This document shows positions 25,202-33,989 of a stretch of 64,000 bases of DNA, one piece after another. A program made the position numbers and the translations under genes. The stretch is from Persephonella sp. IF05-L8. GTDB taxonomy: Bacteria; Aquificota; Aquificia; Aquificales; Hydrogenothermaceae. Position 1 is the stretch's first letter; every line of letters begins with the position of its first letter. The DNA is taken from the NCBI RefSeq assembly GCF_000703045.1, contig NZ_JNLJ01000001.1, forward strand, positions 310,001 through 374,000, read 5' to 3'. The notes under the pieces were generated by a model. The model searched no databases. It was not told the DNA's origin and was given only the letters and a program-made list of their open reading frames with translations.

Positions 25202-25288
25202 ACTCCTACCTCCTTTTTCTTTTTTATTTTTATCTCTAAATTATTAATATATATCTGCTAAAAAAATTTTAAAGTGGTCTTATAAAGT

Positions 25289-26737
25289 TTAAAGTTCTCT
25301 GAAAAATAAAAGGCTTATCACTGGAATAATTTCAAGTCTTCCGAATATCATTTCAAAAGAAAGAACAAGTTTTTCAAAATCACTAAAACCTGCAAAGTTA
25401 GAAGCCGGTCCCACATCTGCAAGGCTAGGACCTAAACTTGTTATACAGGCAATAGAAGCTGAAAAAGAAGTGATAAGGTCATGGTCTCCTAAGGTAAGGA
25501 TAAATCCTGAAATCAGTATGGTAAGTAAATAAAGAGATAAAAAAGCCCAGAACATATTAAGAGTTGAATTATCAACAGGCTTACCTTTTATAATTAGCCT
25601 GTATACAACTTTTGGGTGAGCTATTCTTTTAATTTCTCCGTAAATGGTTTTTCCTATAACTATCAATCTATAAATCTTTATACCTCCTCCTGTAGAACCT
25701 CCAACGGCTCCAATAAGAGCAATAATCATCATAAGGGCAAGGACAGAATAGTGCCAGCCTGAATAATCTGTGGTAGAAAATCCAGTTGTTGTGGCAGCAG
25801 ATACTATCTGAAACAGAGAAAATCTAAAACTGTCATATAAGCTGTAATAGTAACCCTTTATATATAGAATTGCTGTTGCAAATAAAACCGATAGTCCAAT
25901 TATAGATAAATAAACGACAACCTCCTGGTCTTTAAAAAATACCTTTAAAGATTTTTTCTTATAAACCAGATAATATAACTGTAGATTTATAGCACCAAGA
26001 ACCATAAATATAGTAATAATTATCTCCACAGCAAAATTATGAAATACACCTGCACTTTGATTGTAAGGTGCAAATCCACCTGTTGCCACTGTGGCAAAGG
26101 TAAAAGTAAAAGCATCATACCAGTTAACGCCAGCTATTTTCATTAAGATTATCTGGGTAGCTGTCAATAGAATATAAACGCTAAAAACAATTTTTGTAAC
26201 CTCTTTGACCCGAGGCTCAATTTTTTCTTCTACTATTTTTGAAGCTTCAAATTTTACTATTGCCTTGCCAATTGGAAGTTTTGTTGAAAGAAAGGAAACA
26301 GCAAAAACAGCAAATCCCAGTCCCCCAACCCAGTTTGTAAGATTTCTCATAAATAGAACACTTTTTGGTAAAACTTCTATATCGTTTAAAATAGAAGCAC
26401 CTGTTGTGGTAAATCCAGAAACAGATTCAAAATAGGCATCTATAGGGTCAGGAATATAGCCACTGATAACATAACTTATGGAAGTCAGAGCCGGAAATAA
26501 AAACCATATAGAAACTGCAACAAAAAGAGCTTCTTTCTCTGTTAATCTTTGGATTTTTATAGGAGCAGACAGGGAAAATAAAAATAATGAGATAAAAACA
26601 GGAAAAATAAATGAAAGTAATTCTTCATCCTCAATATAAATAGAGTATATCATCGGAGGTATAAATGTTAGAAGAGATAGCATAAACAACATAAAAGTCA
26701 GGTATTTATACACAGCTTTAAATCTAAAATTCTTCAT
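25289..26737 (-). CDS. trkH: Trk-type potassium uptake channel TrkH
   Basis: 482-residue membrane protein with the four M-P-M pore repeats of the TrkH/KtrB family. Selectivity-loop segments are recognisable as T-T-G-A-S, T-V-A-T-G-G-F-A, T-T-G-F-S-T and A-C-I-T-S-L-G-P. It overlaps trkA by 14 bases, so channel and regulatory subunit are made together. Confidence 0.94.
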   Translation of the reverse strand: MKNFRFKAVYKYLTFMLFMLSLLTFIPPMIYSIYIEDEELLSFIFPVFISLFLFSLSAPIKIQRLTEKEALFVAVSIWFLFPALTSISYVISGYIPDPIDAYFESVSGFTTTGASILNDIEVLPKSVLFMRNLTNWVGGLGFAVFAVSFLSTKLPIGKAIVKFEASKIVEEKIEPRVKEVTKIVFSVYILLTATQIILMKIAGVNWYDAFTFTFATVATGGFAPYNQSAGVFHNFAVEIIITIFMVLGAINLQLYYLVYKKKSLKVFFKDQEVVVYLSIIGLSVLFATAILYIKGYYYSLYDSFRFSLFQIVSAATTTGFSTTDYSGWHYSVLALMMIIALIGAVGGSTGGGIKIYRLIVIGKTIYGEIKRIAHPKVVYRLIIKGKPVDNSTLNMFWAFLSLYLLTILISGFILTLGDHDLITSFSASIACITSLGPSLADVGPASNFAGFSDFEKLVLSFEMIFGRLEIIPVISLLFFREL

Positions 26738-28022
26738 CCTCTTCCTTTTCTAAAACTATAAGGATATCTCCTTCTTCCAGTAAGGTATTTCCTTTTGCTA
26801 TATACATCTGATTATCTCTTTTTATCCCAAGTATCACAAAATTACCTGAAGAAATTTCTGAAACTTTTTTCCCTGCCTTTTTCCTATCTACAGGAATTTC
26901 TGAAATATCTATATTTTTTATAAGTTCAAAGGTATCAACAAGACCTTTATGTCTTATTTTTCTATAAACTCTTCGGGCAACTATTTTTCTGGCAATTAAT
27001 GGTATATCTATTCCAAGAAGTCGTGCCATTTCTTCATATTCAGGATGCTCAAGAAGAGCAAGAACTTTTTTTGCACCTAATCTTTTGGCAAGCATACATG
27101 CAAGGATATTCTCTTCCCGATAACTTGCACTTATAACAAGGTCAGCTTCTCCTATACTTTCAGACTTCAATGTTTCTTCATCTATAAGTTTTGTGTGTAT
27201 TACCGTAATATCAGGGAATTCTTCTGCAGCTTTCTCACATAGGTTTATATCAGGCTCATAAACCTTTATCTGAAAACTACCCTGCTCAGATAGTTTTTTT
27301 AAAATTGCAAATCCTCTTCTGGATAATCCAAGGAAATGTATATTTTTAGCAGGTTCATTCTGGATTTTAAATTTTTCTATAAAGTTATCTAAATGTTTCT
27401 TCTCAAGTAGGATATAGATAATATCATCTTTTAACAGAACCTTTTTACCTGATGGTATATAAACTCTACCATCTCTTTCTATAAGGGCAATAGTAAATGG
27501 AATTTCTTCACGTATAGAGTTAAACTCAGAGATACTCCTATTAACAAATCCATCTTTATTGGAAACTTTATAACTAAAAACTAAAAACCTGCCTTGTTCA
27601 AATTCATTAAAAAATTCCATAAAGGGATATTTAATTACAGTTTCAATATTTTTTATGATTTCATTAAAAGCATTAACAATTTCTATACCAAGGAAATTTT
27701 CTATTTCTGATTTGGAAAGTATTTCCTCATCTATACGGACTAAGATTTTATCTTTTTTGAAAACAGCTTTTAACATAAGGGCTATAGAAAGATTAACAGC
27801 ATCGTTGTTTGTAACAACTACAAACAGTTCATAATCCCGAAGATGTTCTATACAGCCTTCGCTAAAGGCATCACAGTTATAGGAAGCTACATCAAGCGTT
27901 CTCTGAATATCCTCTATTTTTTCTTTGTTTTTATCTATTATTGCAATATCATAGCCTTCCTGGGATAATTTCCGTGCAATATAGCTTCCAACTACTCCAG
28001 CACCAACAATACATATTTTCAT
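26724..28022 (-). CDS. trkA: Trk system NAD-binding regulatory subunit TrkA
   Basis: Cytoplasmic gating ring of the K+ channel. 432 residues with two RCK modules, each a Rossmann NAD fold plus TrkA-C domain. The first starts with G-A-G-V-V-G-S-Y-I-A-R-K-L; the second begins near residue 228 with L-G-L-S-R-R-G-F-A-I, a less canonical glycine loop. First gene of the trkA-trkH pair. Confidence 0.95.
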   Translation of the reverse strand: MKICIVGAGVVGSYIARKLSQEGYDIAIIDKNKEKIEDIQRTLDVASYNCDAFSEGCIEHLRDYELFVVVTNNDAVNLSIALMLKAVFKKDKILVRIDEEILSKSEIENFLGIEIVNAFNEIIKNIETVIKYPFMEFFNEFEQGRFLVFSYKVSNKDGFVNRSISEFNSIREEIPFTIALIERDGRVYIPSGKKVLLKDDIIYILLEKKHLDNFIEKFKIQNEPAKNIHFLGLSRRGFAILKKLSEQGSFQIKVYEPDINLCEKAAEEFPDITVIHTKLIDEETLKSESIGEADLVISASYREENILACMLAKRLGAKKVLALLEHPEYEEMARLLGIDIPLIARKIVARRVYRKIRHKGLVDTFELIKNIDISEIPVDRKKAGKKVSEISSGNFVILGIKRDNQMYIAKGNTLLEEGDILIVLEKEEDEEF

Positions 28023-28095
28023 ATACGAATATCCGTAAATTTTAATCTAACAGATTTTTAAGGTAAATAGAGTTGAGAACATTGTCAAGGGAATA

Positions 28096-28115
28096 TGCCT
28101 CGCTTTCGCGAGGCA
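28096..28115 (-). terminator. Hairpin with GAAA tetraloop after the stalk-cytochrome gene
   Basis: TGCCTCGC and GCGAGGCA form a perfect 8-bp stem around a GAAA loop on the minus-strand transcript, 10 bases after the cytochrome stop. No T run follows, so it may be a 3' stability element rather than a terminator. Confidence 0.5.
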
Positions 28116-28124
28116 CATAAAGAT

Positions 28125-28883
28125 TTAATGACTGAGTATGAAATCAGCAAGAGCTTTTCTTTCTTCGTCAGAGAGGGCTTTTGTTATACTAATCTGCCCC
28201 TGCATTACTCCAAATTTAGCAGGGTCAACTATTGGTTTCGCCTCACCTTTTAGAAATTTAACCAGTTCTTCCTCTTTTCCTTTATAAGCTTCAGCAATCT
28301 TTTTAAGAGATGGTCCTACACTTTCCACAGAAGCCTGATGACAGCCTGCACAGCCTTTTTCGTTGAACAGTTTTTGACCGTCTACCTGGGCAGTTGTAAC
28401 GGCTTGCTTTGCAGCTTCTACTTTTTCATTTGCTTTTTCTGCCACCTCATTTGCTGTTTCTTTCGCTTTTTCTGCTGCTGATGAAGCTGCTTCAGTTGTT
28501 TTATCTACTGCAGACTGTGCTACTTCACCAGCTTTTTGTGCTGTTTCTGAAGCTTTATCTGCTACTGCCTGAGCAGCTTCCTCCGCTTTTTCTGTGGCCG
28601 CACTGGCAGCTTCTTTTGCTGTATCTACAGCATTTTGAGCTGCTTCTTTTGTGGCTTGAGCTGTCTGCTCCATCCCAGATTTTGCAGCTTCAACTGTGTT
28701 TTGAGCAGCTTCTTTTGCAGCACTGGCAGCTTCTCCTGCCTTTTCTGTTACGTTGTTGACACCACTTTTAACTGTTTCCATTACAGACCCTGAGTTGGAT
28801 TGTTCTGAGCCTTCCTCTTTTTTACTCTGACAACCATAAACAGCCACCCCCGCAATAAGAAGAGCACTTAAAAGTTTTTTCAT
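28125..28883 (-). CDS. Lipoprotein c-type cytochrome on a LEA-like 11-residue-repeat stalk
   Basis: 252 residues. A lipoprotein signal ends V-Y-G-C18. Residues 45-165 are eleven unbroken 11-residue repeats (pattern like A-K-E-A-A-Q-N-A-V-D-T), Ala/Glu/Lys-rich and helix-forming, as in group 3 LEA proteins. Residues 168-252 are a monoheme cytochrome c: C178-A-G-C181-H182, with a likely distal Met in G-V-M-Q-G-Q. The protein would hold a heme on a long helical rod anchored in a membrane, perhaps to span the periplasm (inference). GGGAGG precedes the start. Confidence 0.88.
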   Translation of the reverse strand: MKKLLSALLIAGVAVYGCQSKKEEGSEQSNSGSVMETVKSGVNNVTEKAGEAASAAKEAAQNTVEAAKSGMEQTAQATKEAAQNAVDTAKEAASAATEKAEEAAQAVADKASETAQKAGEVAQSAVDKTTEAASSAAEKAKETANEVAEKANEKVEAAKQAVTTAQVDGQKLFNEKGCAGCHQASVESVGPSLKKIAEAYKGKEEELVKFLKGEAKPIVDPAKFGVMQGQISITKALSDEERKALADFILSH

Positions 28884-28897
28884 CGGTACACCTCCCG

Positions 28898-29773
28898 TTA
28901 ATTTTTTTCCAGTGATAATCTTTTTTCTCTACTTTCGGAGAGTAGTTTTATTAGCCTCTCCTCATCCCCCCTATCTATTAAATTCCTTAAATTTTCCATA
29001 GATTTTATAAATTCATCTATAGTATGCAGGACATTTTCCTTATTTTCAATAAAAATATCCTTCCATACATTAGGAGAACTTGCTGCAATACGGGTAAAAT
29101 CCTTAAAACCTGCCCCTGGATATAAGAACAGGTCTATACCTGTCTCTTTTGATAGAGAAATAAGGGCATCAACCAGTGCAAATGCTACTGCATGGGGTAG
29201 ATGAGATACTGCGGCAAATACAAAATCATGGGTATCTGCATCCATAATCTCTACTTTTGAGCCTAAATCTGACCAGAATTTTTCAAGTCTTTTTGTTGCT
29301 TCATCTTCTTGATTTATAGTTAGTATTAATTTTTTGTTTTTAAATAAGCCTATTACTGCATTTTCTACACCTTCTTTTTCTGTTCCAGCGATAGGATGTG
29401 CTCCTATGAATTTTACAGGGGATAGTATTTTTTCAAGCTGTTTTACTAACTCTCCCTTTACACTGCCTACATCTGTAACAATGGTATCTTTTTTAAGAAA
29501 TGGTTTTATTTTCTGAGCTATATCAATAAATGTGCTTACAGGGGTTGAAATTATCACAAGGTCTATTTTTTCCCATGGGATATCTTCAAGTTTTGTCCAG
29601 CCTTGGTCTATTGCCCCAAGTTCAATGGCTTTTTTTACTCTTTCCTTGCTTAAATCAAACCCATATATTTTTCCCTGAAAACCTTCTTTTTTGAGAGATA
29701 AAGCTATTGAACCCCCAATAAGCCCCAACCCAATGATTAAAATATTTTTAAAACCGCCAAAATCTTTCTCCAA
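28898..29773 (-). CDS. tyrA: Prephenate/arogenate dehydrogenase
   Basis: Oxidative decarboxylation of prephenate (or arogenate) towards tyrosine. 291 residues: N-terminal NAD fold with G-L-G-L-I-G-G-S, then S-T-P-V-S-T, G-A-H-P-I-A-G-T-E-K-x-G, and the helical dimer domain with the catalytic His in S-H-L-P-H. No fused chorismate mutase or ACT domain. It starts 13 bases after the Usp gene stop. Confidence 0.93.
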   Translation of the reverse strand: MEKDFGGFKNILIIGLGLIGGSIALSLKKEGFQGKIYGFDLSKERVKKAIELGAIDQGWTKLEDIPWEKIDLVIISTPVSTFIDIAQKIKPFLKKDTIVTDVGSVKGELVKQLEKILSPVKFIGAHPIAGTEKEGVENAVIGLFKNKKLILTINQEDEATKRLEKFWSDLGSKVEIMDADTHDFVFAAVSHLPHAVAFALVDALISLSKETGIDLFLYPGAGFKDFTRIAASSPNVWKDIFIENKENVLHTIDEFIKSMENLRNLIDRGDEERLIKLLSESREKRLSLEKN

Positions 29774-29786
29774 TTTCTGCTCCTTT

Positions 29787-30629
29787 TTATTTGATTAAAA
29801 GAACAGGTATCGGAGATTTATGCATTATAAATGATGTTGTGCTTCCAAGGATAAGCTCTTTTATTCTACTCTCTCCGTAAGCACCCATTACAACAAGCTG
29901 GTATTTATCTTTATTCTCTACTATGTATTCTTCTAATTTTTCATCTGGATATCCATATTGGAATGTGTGGGTGTAGTTCAGATTTAGATAGTTTTTAAGT
30001 AATTCCTTTAAATGCTCTTCTTTCTCAGGGGATGGTTCTTCTAAAACTGAAATTACAGTGATATTTTCCACTCCAATCTCTTTTGCAAATTTATCTAAAT
30101 ACTGGGCTGCATGGATTGATTTCTCTCTGCCATCAAAAGCCAGAATAACATTTTTTATCTCCTGAAATTTATCTGTTGTTATCATAACCGGGCATTTTGC
30201 TTTTCTTGCTACTGCTTCAGAGGTTGAACCAAGGAATAAAGGTGCAAATTTGTTGTGTATTCCTGTTTTACCTACGATTAACAGGTCTTCTGGGTCTGCC
30301 ATATCCACAAGCTCATTTGCTACTATACCAAAAGCCTGTGCAATAGAACAGTCTCCACCTTTTTCTCTACATTTTTTTGCAAATTCATTCAGTAGAGCTT
30401 TTCCTCTTTCATCAAGTATTTCTTTTAATTTAGGTGTTAAATCTGCATAAACACTGAAACCTAATGCTCCAGCTAAATCTTCTATAAATGGTGTTTCAAG
30501 CAATCTTATATCAACTATATGTATTCCCACAACAGGTCTTTTTAATTTTTTAGAAAAATAAATTCCGTAATCGGCAGCAACCCATGAACTTTTAGAACCA
30601 TCAATTCCAACCAGTATCCTGTTAATCAT
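29787..30629 (-). CDS. Tandem-domain universal stress protein
   Basis: 280 residues made of two Usp domains (~1-140 and ~142-280). Each begins with a V-G-I-D-G-S or I-L-A-F-D-G-R type strand. The second ends with the ATP-binding motif G-A-Y-G-E-S-R-I-K-E-L-I-L-G-S-T-T, and the first has G-K-T-G ... L-F-L-G-S-T-S. At least the second domain should bind ATP. Overlaps the CDF transporter by 8 bases. Confidence 0.9.
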   Translation of the reverse strand: MINRILVGIDGSKSSWVAADYGIYFSKKLKRPVVGIHIVDIRLLETPFIEDLAGALGFSVYADLTPKLKEILDERGKALLNEFAKKCREKGGDCSIAQAFGIVANELVDMADPEDLLIVGKTGIHNKFAPLFLGSTSEAVARKAKCPVMITTDKFQEIKNVILAFDGREKSIHAAQYLDKFAKEIGVENITVISVLEEPSPEKEEHLKELLKNYLNLNYTHTFQYGYPDEKLEEYIVENKDKYQLVVMGAYGESRIKELILGSTTSFIMHKSPIPVLLIK

Positions 30630-31830
30630 TTTTATTCTCCTTTTTTCTATTAAATTCCATATATGAATTTATTATCTCTGTTAGTGCCTCGTCAAAATCT
30701 TTTTTATCTGTTTCCCATACCATAACACCTGCTTTTGTAAGGTTCCATCTGACGCTAAACTCTTCAGGGTGGTATGAAGCCACTACAATGTCTATATTTA
30801 TTTTTGATAAAATTTCTCCTATCTCTTTCTCATCAGGTTCAACTTTTAGAGATGAGTTTATCTGAACTTTTCCATCCTCTGATATATCTGCAATTACAAT
30901 CTGGTTAGCTTTTTTAAAATCTGTTATCTGCCTATTATTGTCAGTTAAAAATGCAACTCTTAACCCCTTTTGTCTTACAGGCTCATAATGTATAAATACT
31001 GAGTCAACATTAGGGACTTCAGCCTTTATCCTTTTTTCTATCTCATCAACTATTCTGTGGGTTTCTCTGAGAGAGTAATTATGAAGTAAAAGTTCTATAT
31101 CCAGAAATTTAAAACTGCCGGCAGCTCTACCTCTGATATGTTTTATATCAACTACAGCAGGATTTTCATATATTATTTTCTTTATTTTTTCCAGTTCTTC
31201 TTTGTCAAGGGAAACATCAAGAAGTTCTTTTAATCCAGATTTGAATATATCCCAACCACTGTGGAATATGAAAAGGGCAACGATAGCAGCTGCATATTTA
31301 TCCAGATTATAGCCAAAATGTGTTCCTATTAAACCTACCACCACTATAACAGATGATAAAAAGTCTGCCCATATATGCTCTGCATCTGCCTTTAAAACAG
31401 GGGAATTCAGTTCCTTTGCAGCCTTCATCTCAAGTCTTGAGTAAATCAAAGTAGCAATCATAGCTATCACCATAACAAATATAGCCCATTCTGTATGCTG
31501 GAGAGTTCTCTCTTCTTGGGAGAAAAAGGCTTCTTTTATAATCTCATAGGCAGCAAAAAATAAGAAAAAAGATATTGCAACAGAAGCTATGTTTTCAATT
31601 TTGTAAAGTCCATAAGGGAATTCAGAGGATTTTTTAGCAGCAATTTTTACACTTATCAGTGATATAAGAGAAGCTATAAGGTCAGAAAATGAGTGTATAG
31701 CCTCTGCCATTAAGGCCAAAGAGCCTGTAAAAATAGCAAAAATAAACTTAAGTATTGTTAAACTGGTATTCAGTATAAGAGAGCCTAAAGCCCACTTTTC
31801 CTTGGTTAATTGATTATTTGAGTGTGTCAT
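30622..31830 (-). CDS. Cation diffusion facilitator transporter with extra C-terminal NifX/NifB-like domain
   Basis: 402 residues. The first ~210 form a six-span CDF Zn/Fe/Co/Mn exporter with metal site H46-x3-D50 and H152-x3-D156. Next is the usual cytoplasmic CDF domain (~210-295, ending S-V-F-I-H-Y-E-P). A further ~100 residues (V-A-F-L-T-D-N ... I-D-I-V-V-A-S ... G-V-M-V-W-E-T) resemble the dinitrogenase-cofactor (NifX/NifB) fold. Such a domain could bind a metal cluster or sense metal (inference). Lies between carA and the Usp gene with no gap. Confidence 0.85.
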   Translation of the reverse strand: MTHSNNQLTKEKWALGSLILNTSLTILKFIFAIFTGSLALMAEAIHSFSDLIASLISLISVKIAAKKSSEFPYGLYKIENIASVAISFFLFFAAYEIIKEAFFSQEERTLQHTEWAIFVMVIAMIATLIYSRLEMKAAKELNSPVLKADAEHIWADFLSSVIVVVGLIGTHFGYNLDKYAAAIVALFIFHSGWDIFKSGLKELLDVSLDKEELEKIKKIIYENPAVVDIKHIRGRAAGSFKFLDIELLLHNYSLRETHRIVDEIEKRIKAEVPNVDSVFIHYEPVRQKGLRVAFLTDNNRQITDFKKANQIVIADISEDGKVQINSSLKVEPDEKEIGEILSKINIDIVVASYHPEEFSVRWNLTKAGVMVWETDKKDFDEALTEIINSYMEFNRKKENKND

Positions 31831-32961
31831 TTATCTTTTTGTTTCCTCTATAAGCTTTACAAATTCATCAAATATATAATGGGCATCATGGGGTCCCGGT
31901 GATGCTTCTGGATGGTGCTGTATGGAAAATACAGGTCTATCTGTAAGTCTTATCCCTTCAATAGTATCATCATTCAGGTTTATATGGGTAATCTCAACAT
32001 TTTGCGGCAAAGAAGATGGGTCTGTTGCATAGTTATGGTTTTGTGCAGTAATCTCAACCTTTCCTGTTTTTAGATTTTTTACAGGATGGTTTCCTCCATG
32101 ATGTCCAAATTCCAGTTTGTAAGTTCTTCCACCTATAGCCCAGGAAAGTAGCTGATGCCCGAGACATATACCAAACATAGGAATATCTGTCTTGATGAGC
32201 TTTTTAATCTGTTCAATCTGGTAATGAAGTATTGCTGGGTCTCCGGGGCCGTTAGACAGAAAAATACCATCTGGAGAAAATTTGATTATCTCTTCTGCTT
32301 CTACTGTATGGGGGAATACAGTTAATTCAAGACCTCTATCAACCATTAGTCTGAGTATATTTCTCTTTACTCCATAATCTATAACAGCAACCCTGTATTT
32401 AAACTCTGTTTTCTTTGTGTATCCTTCAGGCCAGACCCAGCTTCCTTCAGTCCATTTGTAAACTTCCTTATGGCTTACCTTTGAAACAAGGTCTAACTCA
32501 GAAATATCAGGAATTGAGCGGGCTTTTTTTACTGCCTCCACAGGAGATATATCTCCAATCCCTATATATCCTTTCATAACCCCATATTTTCTTATAATTC
32601 TGACCAGTGCTCTTGTATCTATCCCGTAAATACCTATAACACCATTTTCATCAAGATACTCTTTCAGGGATTTATCTGCACGCCAGTTTGAATAAATCTG
32701 GGATAAATCCTTTATAACAAAGCCATTAACATGAACTTTTTCTGATTCTATATCTTCAGGATTTGTTCCATAGTTGCCTATCTCGGAAGGGGTCATAACA
32801 ACAATCTGGCCTTTATAAGAAGGGTCTGTCAGGATTTCCTGATACCCTGTCATTGATGTATTGAATATAACTTCACCGCCTGTTTCTTTCTGGTCTAAAC
32901 CGGAAAAGGCAATTCCATAAAAGAAATGACCATCTTCTAAGGCAAGGATAGCTTTTTCCAT
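31831..32961 (-). CDS. carA: Carbamoyl-phosphate synthase small subunit
   Basis: Glutaminase subunit that feeds ammonia to CarB for arginine and pyrimidine synthesis. 376 residues: N-terminal small-subunit domain (G-E-V-I-F-N-T-S-M-T-G-Y-Q-E) and class I glutamine amidotransferase domain with the nucleophile in F-G-I-C-L-G-H-Q and the His-Glu pair in Q-H-H-P-E-A-S-P-G. carB is not nearby. Divergent from ispE. Confidence 0.97.
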   Translation of the reverse strand: MEKAILALEDGHFFYGIAFSGLDQKETGGEVIFNTSMTGYQEILTDPSYKGQIVVMTPSEIGNYGTNPEDIESEKVHVNGFVIKDLSQIYSNWRADKSLKEYLDENGVIGIYGIDTRALVRIIRKYGVMKGYIGIGDISPVEAVKKARSIPDISELDLVSKVSHKEVYKWTEGSWVWPEGYTKKTEFKYRVAVIDYGVKRNILRLMVDRGLELTVFPHTVEAEEIIKFSPDGIFLSNGPGDPAILHYQIEQIKKLIKTDIPMFGICLGHQLLSWAIGGRTYKLEFGHHGGNHPVKNLKTGKVEITAQNHNYATDPSSLPQNVEITHINLNDDTIEGIRLTDRPVFSIQHHPEASPGPHDAHYIFDEFVKLIEETKR

Positions 32962-33053
32962 TTCTACCCCTTGAAAAAGATTTTAAATATTTTACCAGAA
33001 AGCTTAGATTTGGATTATATTATTTAATAAATAAAGTTCATCAAGGAATTATT

Positions 33054-33872
33054 ATGGAAATACTGAAATCACCGGCAAAAATAAATATAGGTTTATGGGT
33101 AACAAATAAACGTCCTGACGGATACCACGAGATATATACTATATTTCATACCCTTGAACTCCATGACAGAATATTTATAAAGCCCTCCCACATCCCGAAA
33201 GTTCAGACATCAACCAATATTCCTCAGGAAGAAAATATTGTTTTTCAAACATTAAAAAAATTTGAGGAATGGACAGGTATTCATCCTGAATTTGATATTT
33301 TTATAGAAAAAAATATTCCGGTAGGAGCTGGTCTTGGTGGGGGCAGTTCTAATGCTGCAACAGTCCTGAAATATATAAATAAGTATTATGGTCATCCTCT
33401 CTCTGAAGAGGAACTTTTCCAGCTTGCAGCTTCAATTGGTGCAGATGTGCCCTTTTTCCTGAAAGGTGGAATGGCAATTGGTGAAGGAATAGGAGACAAA
33501 CTGCAATTTATGGAAAAAACCTTCTCAGAGCAGATATTTATCATTTATCCCGGGATTAGTATATCCACCGGAGAAATTTATCAAAAAATTACACCTGAGA
33601 TGTTGACAAAAAAGGAAGATATTCATATAATAGATAGCCTGACTGGAGATTTTGAAAGGCTCCTTGACAGAGTTGAGAATACGCTGGGTAAGATTGTGGA
33701 AAGGGATTTTCCACAGGTAAAAGAGGTAATGAATACCCTGAGATATCTGGGATACAAGCCAGCTATCTCAGGAAGCGGTAGCAGTGTTTATGCTGCAGGG
33801 GAGCCTACTGAAGAACTGAATAAAATCTGCCAGGTCAAAGGCTGGAAGTTGATAAAAACTTATCTTAAATAG
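33054..33872 (+). CDS. ispE: 4-diphosphocytidyl-2-C-methyl-D-erythritol kinase
   Basis: GHMP kinase of the non-mevalonate isoprenoid pathway. 272 residues with S-P-A-K-I-N-I-G-L near the start, the ATP loop P-V-G-A-G-L-G-G-G-S-S-N-A-A and the C-terminal G-S-G-S-S-V-Y. AAGGAATT precedes the ATG. The tRNA-Gln gene begins four bases after the stop. Confidence 0.96.
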   Translation: MEILKSPAKINIGLWVTNKRPDGYHEIYTIFHTLELHDRIFIKPSHIPKVQTSTNIPQEENIVFQTLKKFEEWTGIHPEFDIFIEKNIPVGAGLGGGSSNAATVLKYINKYYGHPLSEEELFQLAASIGADVPFFLKGGMAIGEGIGDKLQFMEKTFSEQIFIIYPGISISTGEIYQKITPEMLTKKEDIHIIDSLTGDFERLLDRVENTLGKIVERDFPQVKEVMNTLRYLGYKPAISGSGSSVYAAGEPTEELNKICQVKGWKLIKTYLK

Positions 33873-33875
33873 AGT

Positions 33876-33951
33876 TGGGGAGTAGTTCAGTTGGCAGAAC
33901 ACCGGTCTTTGGAACCGGGTGTCGCAGGTTCGAGTCCTGCCTCCCCAGCCA
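33876..33951 (+). tRNA. tRNA-Gln (anticodon TTG)
   Basis: A full cloverleaf can be folded: acceptor TGGGGAG/CTCCCCA, D arm GTTC..GAAC, anticodon stem CCGGT/ACCGG with loop CTTTGGA, and T arm GCAGG-TTCGAGT-CCTGC. The anticodon TTG reads CAA (and CAG by wobble). Discriminator G and an encoded CCA end are present. It probably shares a transcript with ispE. Confidence 0.97.
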
Positions 33952-33989
33952 TTTAAAATTCCATAAAACAAAGAACCGGAGGTATTTTT

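Noticed and set aside
28096-28115. Palindrome as a REP-type repeat or a CRISPR-like element
   Set aside because: Only a single copy is seen in the window. Its position just after a stop codon fits a transcript-end hairpin.
28409-28759. Leu-rich frame of 116 codons opposite the stalk-cytochrome gene
   Set aside because: Pure shadow of the Ala/Glu/Lys repeats on the other strand (GCT/GAA codons reading as Leu/Phe). No start context and no independent features.
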